Positions 25,573 to 33,913 of a stretch of 64,000 nt of DNA are shown here, one piece after another. The notes beneath the pieces were generated by a model that was not told where the DNA came from, did not search any database, and saw only the letters and a program-made list of their open reading frames with translations. The stretch lies in the NCBI RefSeq assembly GCF_019956555.1, contig NZ_JAHBDQ010000021.1, positions 1 to 64,000 of the forward strand, written 5' to 3'. The position numbers and the translations under genes were made by a program. Source of the stretch: Pseudomonas sp. A-RE-19 (GTDB taxonomy: Bacteria; Pseudomonadota; Gammaproteobacteria; Pseudomonadales; Pseudomonadaceae). Position 1 is the first letter of the stretch, and the number at the start of each line of letters is the position of its first letter.

Positions 25573-25580
25573 GCGAAGGA

Positions 25581-26624
25581 TTACTTCGCAGCCCAGGAAT
25601 TGAAGCGCTGCTCCAGTTGCTCACCGTTGTCAGCCCAGAAGCTGACGTCGATCTGCACCTGGTTGGCGATGTTTTCCGGGGTGGTCGGCATGTCTTTCAG
25701 GACATCCTTGGCCAGCAACGGCACGGCTTGGGTGTTGGCCGGGCCGTAGGCGATGTTTTCCGAGTAGGTCTTCTGTTGCTGCGGTTGCACCGAGAACGCG
25801 ATGAATTTTTTCGCCGCTTCGGCACGGGTCTTATCCAGACCTTTTGGAATCGCCCACGCGTCGAAGTCGTAGATGCCGCCGTTCCACACCACTTTCAGGT
25901 TGCTTTCTTTCTGTACCGCTGCGATCCGGCCGTTGTAGGCCGAGCTCATGACCACGTCACCGGAGGCGAGGTATTGCGGCGGTTGTGCGCCGGCTTCCCA
26001 CCACTGGATACTTGGCTTGAGCTCATCGAGCTTCTTGAACGCACGGTCCTGACCGTCCTTGCCGGCCAGCACTTTGTAGACGTCTTTGGGCGCCACACCA
26101 TCAGCCATCAAGGCGAATTCCAGGGTGTACTTGGCACCTTTACGCAGCCCGCGTTTGCCCGGGAATTTCTTGGTGTCCCAGAAATCGACCCAGCTGGTCG
26201 GCGCGGTTTTCAGCTTGTCGGCGTTGTAGGCCAACACAGTCGACCACACGAAGAAACCCACGCCGCACGGCTGGATAGCGCCTTTGACGTAGTCTTCGCT
26301 CTTGCCGAACAGCGCAGGGTCAAGTTGCTCGAACATGTCTTCGTCGCAACCACGGGACAGTTCTGGCGATTCAACTTCCACCAGATCCCAGGACACGCTC
26401 TTGGTGTCGACCATGGCTTTGACCTTGGCCATCTCGCCGTTGTATTCGCCAGCGACGATTTTGCCGTGACCGGCCGCTTCCCACGGTGCGTAGAAGGCTT
26501 TGACCTGCGCCGCCTTGTTCGCCCCGCCAAAGGACACCACGGTCAGGTCCGGGCCCGCCGCCATCGCGTGTGCCGCACCCATCATGCCTACGACCAGGGC
26601 GGTGAATTTCAGGGATCTCAACAT
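25581..26624 (-). CDS. agtB: Periplasmic substrate-binding protein of the ABC importer (AgtB-like)
   Basis: Captures the substrate in the periplasm. The 347-aa protein has a signal peptide (1-22, AHAMA cut) and a PotD/F-type fold with VVSFGGANKAAQ, FVWSTVLAYN and a ligand region WWEAGAQPPQYLASGDV. GGAGAG precedes the ATG. Synteny with PA0604 suggests 4-aminobutyrate or 5-aminovalerate as ligand. Confidence 0.87.
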   Translation of the reverse strand: MLRSLKFTALVVGMMGAAHAMAAGPDLTVVSFGGANKAAQVKAFYAPWEAAGHGKIVAGEYNGEMAKVKAMVDTKSVSWDLVEVESPELSRGCDEDMFEQLDPALFGKSEDYVKGAIQPCGVGFFVWSTVLAYNADKLKTAPTSWVDFWDTKKFPGKRGLRKGAKYTLEFALMADGVAPKDVYKVLAGKDGQDRAFKKLDELKPSIQWWEAGAQPPQYLASGDVVMSSAYNGRIAAVQKESNLKVVWNGGIYDFDAWAIPKGLDKTRAEAAKKFIAFSVQPQQQKTYSENIAYGPANTQAVPLLAKDVLKDMPTTPENIANQVQIDVSFWADNGEQLEQRFNSWAAK

Positions 26625-26673
26625 TTATTGTTCTCTCCACGTGCAGGGTTGGTGTTGGTGAAGCAGGGGGCGA

Positions 26674-27798
26674 TCAATGCGCCTCTAAAAGTGGGTCGAG
26701 CGCGCGAACGTGTTCGACCTGCCAGCCAAGCGGTACCACGTCGCCGACAGCCAGCGCAGGATCGAGCTCGGCAATCGGTTGTTTCACGAAGAAGTCGGTC
26801 TTGCCGCAGACTTCCAGGCGAACCCGGACGTGGTCGCCCAGATAGATGAATTCCGCCACCCTTCCCGAGAAGCGGTTGACGCAGGACTCGCTCGAACCAT
26901 TGAGGCTCACGCGCTCCGGGCGAATCGACAGCGTGACGGGTTCGCCGGTCTTGCCGACGTTGACCGCCAGGGCTTCGACCTTTTCACCGCGACCGAGCTC
27001 GACCACGCAGCGGTCGCCGGTATGGCTGTGCAAGCGACCGTTGAGGCGGTTGTTCTCGCCGATGAAGTTGGCGACAAAAGTGTTTTTCGGCTCTTCGTAG
27101 AGTGTGCGCGGCGGCGCGATCTGCTGGATCTCACCCTGATGGAACACGGCGACGCGGTCGGACATGGTCAGGGCTTCGCCCTGGTCGTGGGTCACGTAGA
27201 CCACGGTCACGCCGAGGCGTTGGTGCAGGTGTTTGATTTCCATCTGCATGTGTTCGCGCAGTTGTTTGTCCAGTGCACCAAGGGGTTCGTCCATCAGTAC
27301 CAGTTGCGGTTCGAACACCAACGCCCGGGCCAAAGCCACACGCTGCTGCTGACCGCCGGACAATTGCGCCGGATAGCGCTGGGCGAACGTGTCGAGCTGA
27401 ACCATGCTCAGCACACGTTTGACCCGGTCACTGACGTCGCTCTTGTTCAAGCCGCGCACGGTCAGCGGGAACGCCAGGTTCTCGGCCACGGTCATGTGCG
27501 GAAACAATGCATAGTTCTGGAACACCATGCCGATGTCGCGTTTATGCGGCGGCACGTTGTTGATGGAACGCCCGGCCAGTTGAATCTCCCCGGCGGTTGG
27601 CGTTTCAAAACCGGCGAGCATCATCAGGCTGGTGGTCTTGCCGGAGCCGGACGGCCCGAGCAAGGTGAGGAATTCGCCTTTGCGAATATCCAGGTTGAGG
27701 TCTTTGACGATCAGGTTCTCGCCGTCGTAGCTCTTTTGCACTCCACGAAAGCTGACCAGAATATCGCTGGCCCCTGCGCTTGAATCAACCTGGCTCAT
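26674..27798 (-). CDS. agtA: ABC importer ATPase, PotA-type (AgtA-like)
   Basis: Energises uptake. The 374-aa protein shows Walker A GPSGSGKTT, signature LSGGQQQR, Walker B LVLMDEPLGALD, the switch His in THD, and a C-terminal TOBE regulatory domain. First gene of agtABCD. The ATG at 27798 has AAGG upstream; a GTG two codons earlier is less likely. Two perfect inverted repeats (27909-27924 and 28012-28032) stand in its 5' region. Confidence 0.9.
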   Translation of the reverse strand: MSQVDSSAGASDILVSFRGVQKSYDGENLIVKDLNLDIRKGEFLTLLGPSGSGKTTSLMMLAGFETPTAGEIQLAGRSINNVPPHKRDIGMVFQNYALFPHMTVAENLAFPLTVRGLNKSDVSDRVKRVLSMVQLDTFAQRYPAQLSGGQQQRVALARALVFEPQLVLMDEPLGALDKQLREHMQMEIKHLHQRLGVTVVYVTHDQGEALTMSDRVAVFHQGEIQQIAPPRTLYEEPKNTFVANFIGENNRLNGRLHSHTGDRCVVELGRGEKVEALAVNVGKTGEPVTLSIRPERVSLNGSSESCVNRFSGRVAEFIYLGDHVRVRLEVCGKTDFFVKQPIAELDPALAVGDVVPLGWQVEHVRALDPLLEAH

Positions 27799-27908
27799 AC
27801 CCACACCTTTGTTATTGATGACTGCTGTGGACTAAGCCTAGTGGACGCTGGGAGCCACGCAAATCGGGGCGCAGGAGAGAATCGCCTCAGCCGGATGGAA
27901 GAATCGGG

Positions 27909-27924
27909 GTAGGGATTGCCCTAC
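27909..27924. promoter_or_regulatory. Inverted repeat upstream of agtA (candidate AgtR site)
   Basis: GTAGGG-ATTG-CCCTAC, perfect 6-bp arms with a 4-bp centre, 111 bp before the agtA start. Short inverted repeats of this size suit a dimeric LuxR-type response regulator, and agtR is the next gene upstream. The link is inferred. The stretch 27799-28135 has no gene. Confidence 0.5.
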
Positions 27925-28011
27925 AAGGATGGCGGGGATGGATATGTCGATTCGTGATGGCGACAGGCGGTGAGCTGCAAGCCGCAAGAACCGGTAAAAA
28001 CAGCTTTGAGT

Positions 28012-28032
28012 GCATGTCGCAATTGGACATGC
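28012..28032. promoter_or_regulatory. Second inverted repeat upstream of agtA
   Basis: GCATGTC-GCAATTG-GACATGC, perfect 7-bp arms with a 7-bp centre, 214 bp before agtA and next to a REPIN. An operator role is possible; nothing in the sequence names its binding protein. Confidence 0.45.
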
Positions 28033-28042
28033 CACTAAATTC

Positions 28043-28121
28043 CTGTAGGAGCGAGGCTTGCCCGCGAAGGGGTCCTCACTGACGCTAAAAGCTTCGCGGG
28101 CAAGCCTCGCTCCTACAGGGG
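28043..28121. repeat. REPIN, GTAGGAGCGAGGCTTGCCCGCG family
   Basis: Intact inverted arms CTGTAGGAGCGAGGCTTGCC and GGCAAGCCTCGCTCCTACAG between agtA and agtR. Confidence 0.92.
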
Positions 28122-28135
28122 ATCGCGAACGGTTT

Positions 28136-28765
28136 TCAGAGGAGTTTGTGCTCCATGGCGTACTTCACCAGTTCGGCCAGGGAGGTGATGTTGAGCTTCT
28201 GCATCAGCCGCGCCTTGTGGGTGCTGATGGTTTTGCTGCTCAAGGCCAGTTGCTGGGCGATGTCGTTGACGTTGGCGCCCTGGGCCAGGCGCTCGAACAC
28301 CGAGAATTCACGCTCCGACAGCAACGAGTGCAACGGTCGCGCATCGGTCAGGCCGACTTCGAAGACCATGCGGTCGGCCAGGTCCGGGTCGATGTATCGC
28401 CCGCCCGCCGCGACTTTGCGGATTGCCGTCAGCAGCAATGCCGGATCACTGTCCTTGGTCGCGTAGCCTGCGGCGCCGACCTTCAATGCCCGGGCCGCCA
28501 TTTGCGCTTCGTCGTGCATCGACAACACCAGAATCGCCGGGGGATTGTTCAGCGCGCGAATCCGCGGAATCGCTTCCAGGCCGTTGACCCCGGGCATGGA
28601 GATATCCAGCAACACCACTTCGCACGGAACATGGCGCAAGGTCTCGAGCAATTGCTCGCCATTGCTCGCCTCCCCTACCACCAGCAAGTCCTTGGCCAGG
28701 CCGATCAATTGCTTGATGCCTTCGCGAACAATGGTGTGGTCTTCGGCTACCAGTACACGGATCAC
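28136..28765 (-). CDS. agtR: LuxR-type response regulator (AgtR-like)
   Basis: DNA-binding partner of the kinase upstream. The 209-aa protein has a receiver domain with acidic pocket (E8, D9), phospho-acceptor D54 in LLDISMPG and K104, then a LuxR-type helix-turn-helix LSEREFSVFERLAQGANVND (148-167) continuing to the recognition helix SSKTISTH. It starts with GTG at 28765 behind GGAGAGG. By synteny with PA0601 it is expected to activate agtABCD. Confidence 0.88.
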   Translation of the reverse strand: MIRVLVAEDHTIVREGIKQLIGLAKDLLVVGEASNGEQLLETLRHVPCEVVLLDISMPGVNGLEAIPRIRALNNPPAILVLSMHDEAQMAARALKVGAAGYATKDSDPALLLTAIRKVAAGGRYIDPDLADRMVFEVGLTDARPLHSLLSEREFSVFERLAQGANVNDIAQQLALSSKTISTHKARLMQKLNITSLAELVKYAMEHKLL

Positions 28766-28796
28766 TTGCCTCTCCTCAATAATTGCCTTGTCGCCG

Positions 28797-28872
28797 AAAA
28801 GATCGCAGCCTTCGGCAGCTCCTACAGAGATACGCGTTCGGCGTAGGAGCTGCCGAAGGCTGCGATCTTTTA
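28797..28872. repeat. REPIN between agtS and agtR, GTAGGAGCTGCCGAAGG family
   Basis: Perfect inverted arms GATCGCAGCCTTCGGCAGCT and AGCTGCCGAAGGCTGCGATC fill most of the 104-bp gap. The repeat runs right into the agtS stop codon, whose TAA forms its edge. Confidence 0.92.
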
Positions 28873-31263
28873 GCGGTCCAGCGGCACTCGCACAGTCAAG
28901 GTCGTACCCTCCCCCGGCTCACTCTCAAGCGACAACTGCCCGCCCATGATCAACACCCGCTCACGCATGCCGACCAGCCCAAAGGATGTCGGCCTGCCAG
29001 TAGCGGCGACAAATCCTACGCCATCGTCGCTGACCGTCAGACAGAGTTCATCGCCCTCAAGGGCCAGCGTCAGTTCCACAGTATGCGCTTGGGCGTGGCG
29101 CATGACATTGGTCAGCGCTTCCTGAAGGATCCGGAATAAACCGATGGCCTTGGCGTCGCTGAGCACCGGCAAGTTATCCGGCACCTGTACCAGGCACGGG
29201 ATCTGCGTGCGCGCCTCGAACCGCCGCGCCTGCCATTCGATGGCCGAGGCAATCCCGGCATCGAGAATCGGCGGCCGTAGCGCCGTGGCCACATCACGCA
29301 CCAGCTGAAACAGCTGAGCGATCAAGCGTTTCATACTGTTCAAGCGTTCGTTCAGACCAGGATCGAGCTGGGCGTAGGCCAGTTCGCACATGGACGTTTC
29401 CAATTTCAACACGGTCAACATCTGACCCAGCTCGTCGTGAACTTCCCGGGCGATGCGCGCCTTTTCCTCTTCCCGCACGCTCTCCAGGTGGGCGGACAAC
29501 TCACGCAATTGCTCGCGGGAGCTGGCCAGTTCCAGTTCGATGCGCTTGCTCTCGGTAATGTCCCAGACGATCCCGTCCCAGACATAGGCGCCGTCGTCGA
29601 GGCGGCGGGTGATGGCCTTGATTTCGGCCCAGCGCTGTTCGCCCTGACGGGTCAGAATCCGTCCCTGCCACGACCAGTCACTGTCGGTGTCCAGCGCATG
29701 GTCCTGAGTCTGGTGATAACTGGCTTTGTCATCCGGGTGCACCAGACTGCGCAGGCCTTTGTCCCGATGAGCCAGGGTGGCCGGCGAGTAGCCCACCAGG
29801 CTCTCGCTGCCTTCACTGATGTAGGCAAAGTCGATCTGCCCGGTTACCGGCGCCCGCTCCAGACGAAAGACCAGTCCGGGAACGTTGGCGGCGATCCCTT
29901 GCAGCCGCGCTTCGCTTTCCTGCAATGCGGCGAGGGCGCGACGACGTTCGGTGACGTCATTGAGGTAAACCACCAGGTATTCGCCATCGCGAAAACGCAA
30001 GAAGCTCAACGAAACATCCGCCGGCAGAATACTGCCATCCGCTCGCACGCAATTGGTTTCGAAACTTTGCACCCCTTCCTCACTGGCACGGGCGCGTTTC
30101 CACAGGTTCAGCCAGCGGTCCATGTGCAAACCGGGCTCAAAGTCGATCAATGGCCGATCAATGATCCCGCCCGCCGGATAGCCGAGCATGGTTTCGGCTG
30201 CCCGGTTGGCGTAGCGTACATGGCTGTCCCAGTTGACCCAAAGGATGCCGACAGTGCTTTGATCGATGGAGAACTGCGTGAGGCGCAAGGCCTCTTCGCT
30301 GGCCTCGCGCAGGGCAATGTCCTCGCGCGCTGCCAGCAATCGGTGCTCCAGGCTGTGTTGTTGGCGACGTTGCCAGAACACAATGGCGATGCAGCTCAAC
30401 AGCAACACCACCAAGAGCAGGCTGAGGTTCTGCCAGAACCCCGGCGACTCGGACAACCGCGGATACTTGGGTTGCAGCCATTGATTGTGCAGTTGTTCGA
30501 GGTCCTTGGCCGGGATCGCCCGCAGCGCGCTTTCAACGATGTCGGCCAGCTCAGGCCAATCCCGGCGCGTGGCCACTCGCAGCAGTTGCGGGAAACCTAT
30601 GTCGCCTACCACGACCAGCCCGGAGAACTCAGTCTCGGCAGACAGGCGCCCGAACTGCGCTTCATCGACCACGGCGTAACCGGCCTGCTGACTCAACAAC
30701 AGTTGCAGCGCCTGGCGCTCCAGGGGCACGCCTTGCAGGTTCAGATGGGGATAGTTGCTGCGCAAATAATCGGCAGTGGCGCTGGGCATGCGCACGGCGA
30801 CGCGGGTCTGGCTGTCGAGTTTTTCCAGCTCCACCGTGCCGGTGCTCTTCTGGTCGCTGACGACCAGTTGCGACACCCGCATATAGGGATCGGAAAACTG
30901 CCAGAACCGCAAACCGGCAGGGGTTTGCGTCAGCCCCGGCGCGATATCGATGTCGCCTTCACGGGCGGCGGCTTCCAGTTGCGCAAGATCGGGATAATTA
31001 CGCCAGCTCAGCTCGACCTTGAGCGCCTTGGCCAGCCACTTCATCAGCTCGACGTTAACCCCGGACAAGCGTTGTAAGCGGCGATCGTATTGGGCATAGG
31101 GCGTTTGCAGCACCAACCCGACCCGCAATTCGCCATGCTGCGCCAGCCATTGCTGCTGCGCAGAAGACAGTTGCACGATGTGCACCGGTGGCGCGGGCGC
31201 CGCCCAGCCCATCAAGGGAAACCACAAACAGCCGATAACCCACAGGCAGCGAAAACGCATCAT
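28870..31263 (-). CDS. agtS: Sensor histidine kinase with periplasmic binding-protein domain (AgtS-like)
   Basis: Membrane kinase of 797 aa: signal peptide, periplasmic SBP_bac_3 domain (about 30-275), one membrane helix (LSLLLVVLLLSCIAIVFW, near 290-310), two PAS domains, a HisKA_3 dimer region with phospho-acceptor H609 in REVHDELGQ, and an HATPase with NVMRHAQAH and DDGVGF. The SBP domain suggests direct sensing of an amino-acid-like ligand. The start at 31263 begins the signal peptide; a second ATG follows at once. Synteny with PA0600. Confidence 0.87.
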   Translation of the reverse strand: MMRFRCLWVIGCLWFPLMGWAAPAPPVHIVQLSSAQQQWLAQHGELRVGLVLQTPYAQYDRRLQRLSGVNVELMKWLAKALKVELSWRNYPDLAQLEAAAREGDIDIAPGLTQTPAGLRFWQFSDPYMRVSQLVVSDQKSTGTVELEKLDSQTRVAVRMPSATADYLRSNYPHLNLQGVPLERQALQLLLSQQAGYAVVDEAQFGRLSAETEFSGLVVVGDIGFPQLLRVATRRDWPELADIVESALRAIPAKDLEQLHNQWLQPKYPRLSESPGFWQNLSLLLVVLLLSCIAIVFWQRRQQHSLEHRLLAAREDIALREASEEALRLTQFSIDQSTVGILWVNWDSHVRYANRAAETMLGYPAGGIIDRPLIDFEPGLHMDRWLNLWKRARASEEGVQSFETNCVRADGSILPADVSLSFLRFRDGEYLVVYLNDVTERRRALAALQESEARLQGIAANVPGLVFRLERAPVTGQIDFAYISEGSESLVGYSPATLAHRDKGLRSLVHPDDKASYHQTQDHALDTDSDWSWQGRILTRQGEQRWAEIKAITRRLDDGAYVWDGIVWDITESKRIELELASSREQLRELSAHLESVREEEKARIAREVHDELGQMLTVLKLETSMCELAYAQLDPGLNERLNSMKRLIAQLFQLVRDVATALRPPILDAGIASAIEWQARRFEARTQIPCLVQVPDNLPVLSDAKAIGLFRILQEALTNVMRHAQAHTVELTLALEGDELCLTVSDDGVGFVAATGRPTSFGLVGMRERVLIMGGQLSLESEPGEGTTLTVRVPLDR

Positions 31264-31337
31264 CGAAGTTCTCACACACTGACAAATACTGACCAACCCA
31301 TTAGGCTGCCGGAATAACTTCTGGCCTGGAATATCCG

Positions 31338-32330
31338 ATGCCCCCTGTCTACCGCCTGGCACTGCCAGCATTGTGCCTGTCGCTGATCCTGCCGTGCGCC
31401 TTTTCCGTCAAGGCGGCCGACCCGGCACCTGCCGCTGCGGAAAAACCCGCCGAAGAAAAACCGGTCGAACGTCAGCCGCTGCTTGAGCGTAGTCAGGAAG
31501 AAGCGAGCGCACTTGAGCGAAAAATTCCTGCACAGGAACAGCAACAACTGCAAGCCGGTGCCGACAACTTCCTCGCCTTGTGGAAACCGGCCAATACCGC
31601 CGAGCCCAAAGGCGCGGTGATTATCATCCCCGGCGCTGGTGAAACCGTTGACTGGCCGCAAGCAATCAGCCCATTGCGGCGCAAATTGCCGGACGCCGAG
31701 TGGAGCAGCCTGAGTATTACCTTGCCGGACCTGCAAAGCGAAACCATTGCGCCACGTATCGTCGAAGTGGCGCCAGCGCCCAAAGCGCCTGATGCCGCCA
31801 GCAAAGACTCCACCACTGCGGCGCCCATCGAACAGGCGGCCGGCGGCGAAGCGGATGTGGCCGACAAGGCCGTCGTCGAAACCACCGAAGAACAGGCCAA
31901 AGCCGACGCCGAGCGAATCTTCGCCCGCATCGACGCTGCCATCGCCTACGCCGAACAGCAAAGCGCTCGCCGCATCGTCGTGCTGGGCCATGGTACCGGC
32001 GCTTACTGGGCCGCGCGTTATCTGAGCGAAAAGCAGCCATCGCAAGTCGAAAAGTTCGTGATGGTCGCCGTCCAGACGCCCGTTACAGCGAAGCCCGAAC
32101 TGGCCGAACTGACACCGACGATCAAGCTGCCTACCGTCGACATTTTCTATATGGACAAGCCGGTGGAGCGCAACGCGGCACTCGAACGCCTGCAGGCCAG
32201 CAAACGCTTGAAGACTTCGGGGTTCAGTCAGGTATCGCTCAAGGCACTGCCGGGTAATGCCAAGGCCGAGCAAGAGCAGTTGGTCCGGCGGGTGCGGGGT
32301 TGGTTGAATCCGCAGCCTGCGGCGGACTGA
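31338..32330 (+). CDS. DUF3530 family secreted protein, alpha/beta-hydrolase-like
   Basis: Exported protein of 330 aa, signal peptide 1-26 (VKAA cut). It has an alpha/beta-hydrolase look: GAVIIIPGAGE near the start of the core and VVLGHGTGAYWAA as a possible nucleophile elbow, but with Thr rather than Ser in GHGTG, so activity is doubtful. An Ala/Glu/Thr-rich insertion (about 140-190) interrupts the core. Divergent from agtS. Confidence 0.75.
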   Translation: MPPVYRLALPALCLSLILPCAFSVKAADPAPAAAEKPAEEKPVERQPLLERSQEEASALERKIPAQEQQQLQAGADNFLALWKPANTAEPKGAVIIIPGAGETVDWPQAISPLRRKLPDAEWSSLSITLPDLQSETIAPRIVEVAPAPKAPDAASKDSTTAAPIEQAAGGEADVADKAVVETTEEQAKADAERIFARIDAAIAYAEQQSARRIVVLGHGTGAYWAARYLSEKQPSQVEKFVMVAVQTPVTAKPELAELTPTIKLPTVDIFYMDKPVERNAALERLQASKRLKTSGFSQVSLKALPGNAKAEQEQLVRRVRGWLNPQPAAD

Positions 32331-32346
32331 TAGATCGGCGTCGCGC

Positions 32347-32446
32347 CCTTCGCGAGCAGGCTCGCTCCCACATTGATCTCGGTCGTACACAAATTCTGTG
32401 TCCCCTGACGATTTAATGTGGGAGCGAGCCTGCTCGCGATGGCGGC
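32347..32446. repeat. REPIN, GTGGGAGCGAGCCTGCTCGCGATGG family
   Basis: Inverted arms CGCGAGCAGGCTCGCTCCCA and TGGGAGCGAGCCTGCTCGCG around a 47-bp centre, between the DUF3530 gene and djlA. Confidence 0.9.
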
Positions 32447-32472
32447 ATCACAAACAACACATACCTATCCTG

Positions 32473-33240
32473 CTAACGAAAATCCCGCCGCTCCCGAATC
32501 AACGTGTAAGCATTGTGCAATTCACGAGTCTTGTCCGTGGCCTCGCGAACCTGCAACGCCGTCGCACCACTGCCGGCAATCTTGTCCGGGTGATGGCGAC
32601 TGAGCAGGCGTCGATAGGCGCGCTTGATTTGCGCCGGCTCGCTGGTCGCCGAGACCCCCAATAGCCGCAAGGCATCCTGGTAAGTCAGGGCGGCGTTGAC
32701 CAATGGGCGCTTCTGCAGCTCATAGTCTGCCGCCAAGGCCTGCACCTGTTGTGACGTCCATCCCAACCATTTGCCCCACTGGGCAATCAGCTCGCGCTCA
32801 CGGCTACCGGCGCGGCCATCGGCCCAGACCATCCGCCAACAGGCACGCAATACGCCTTCCGCCGCGTGGGGCTGGGCACTCAAGCGTCGCAGATAACCAC
32901 GCAACCGGTCATCTCCCGACTTACCGCGATTGAATGCCGCAATCGCCCGACGTTGTGCCGATTCGGTCATCTCCAGCGAGCGCATTTCCTGCCGCGCCTG
33001 CTGGATGTGGCCATCCACTACCCGCCCATCGCTCTTGGCCAATCGGCCCAGCAACACAAACAGCAGCTCATCGTTGCGCAGCACCGAGCGGCCACCGAAT
33101 TTTTCCCATAAATGCGCCCAGCTCTGCAGGTGCAGGCGCCGATCCAGCGCCTGTCCTAACAACGCGCCGAGCATGGCCCCCGGAATGCTGGCTATGGCAA
33201 AGCCCGCACCGGCTCCAATCAGAGTCCCTGGCCACAACAT
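32473..33240 (-). CDS. djlA: DjlA-like membrane-anchored J-domain protein
   Basis: Co-chaperone for DnaK at the inner membrane. The 255-aa protein has a Gly/Ala-rich N-terminal anchor (about 4-30), a TerB/DjlA middle domain (about 55-165) and a C-terminal J domain with the HPD motif in SRHHPDK. It follows murU by 1 bp and is the last gene of amgK-murU-djlA. Confidence 0.88.
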   Translation of the reverse strand: MLWPGTLIGAGAGFAIASIPGAMLGALLGQALDRRLHLQSWAHLWEKFGGRSVLRNDELLFVLLGRLAKSDGRVVDGHIQQARQEMRSLEMTESAQRRAIAAFNRGKSGDDRLRGYLRRLSAQPHAAEGVLRACWRMVWADGRAGSRERELIAQWGKWLGWTSQQVQALAADYELQKRPLVNAALTYQDALRLLGVSATSEPAQIKRAYRRLLSRHHPDKIAGSGATALQVREATDKTRELHNAYTLIRERRDFR

Positions 33241-33241
33241 G

Positions 33242-33913
33242 TCAGTGTCTCGCTTCTATCAGAGTTTCCACTTCAGCCAGGCGCTCATGAGTCCCGACAT
33301 CCACCCAATGCCCATTCAGGCGCTCGCCCGTCACTTGCCCGTCAGCCATGGCTTTGCGCAGCAGCGGCGCAAGCTTGAAGGCACCGGCGGTGCACCCGTC
33401 AAACAGACGCGGGTGCAGCACGGCAATACCACTGTAGGTCAAGGTTGATGCGTCCGGTTGACCGTCCTGCACATGGCCATCGAGCAAAGTGAAATCTCCG
33501 CTCGGGTGGTGCGCCGGGTTGTCCGCCAGCACCAAATGAGCGAGCCCGGCGATGGGCTGATGCAACACGCTGAAGTCGTAGTCGGTCCAGATGTCACCGT
33601 TGACCACCGCAAAGGCTTCGTCACCCAACAACGGCAACGCGCGGAATATTCCGCCACCGGTTTCCAGCGGTTCGCCTTCCGCCGAGTACTGAATGCTCAC
33701 GCCATACCGCGAGCCATCGCCCAGATAATCTTCGATCTGCTGACCGAGCCAGGCATGGTTGATCACGATTTCGGTAAACCCCGCCGCCGCCAGGGCGCGC
33801 AGGTGATATTCGATCAGGGGCACTCCGCCGGCGCGAACCAGCGGTTTGGGCGTGGTCAGGGTCAGCGGACGCATACGCTCGCCTTTGCCCGCCGCCAGAA
33901 TCATTGCCTTCAT
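33242..33913 (-). CDS. murU: N-acetylmuramate alpha-1-phosphate uridylyltransferase
   Basis: Makes UDP-MurNAc from MurNAc-1-phosphate in the Pseudomonas cell wall recycling shortcut that bypasses fosfomycin-sensitive MurA. The 223-aa nucleotidyltransferase has LAAGKGERMRPLT (7-19), TPKPLV, and VVNGDIWTD. Its ATG overlaps the amgK stop by 4 bp. Confidence 0.94.
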   Translation of the reverse strand: MKAMILAAGKGERMRPLTLTTPKPLVRAGGVPLIEYHLRALAAAGFTEIVINHAWLGQQIEDYLGDGSRYGVSIQYSAEGEPLETGGGIFRALPLLGDEAFAVVNGDIWTDYDFSVLHQPIAGLAHLVLADNPAHHPSGDFTLLDGHVQDGQPDASTLTYSGIAVLHPRLFDGCTAGAFKLAPLLRKAMADGQVTGERLNGHWVDVGTHERLAEVETLIEARH

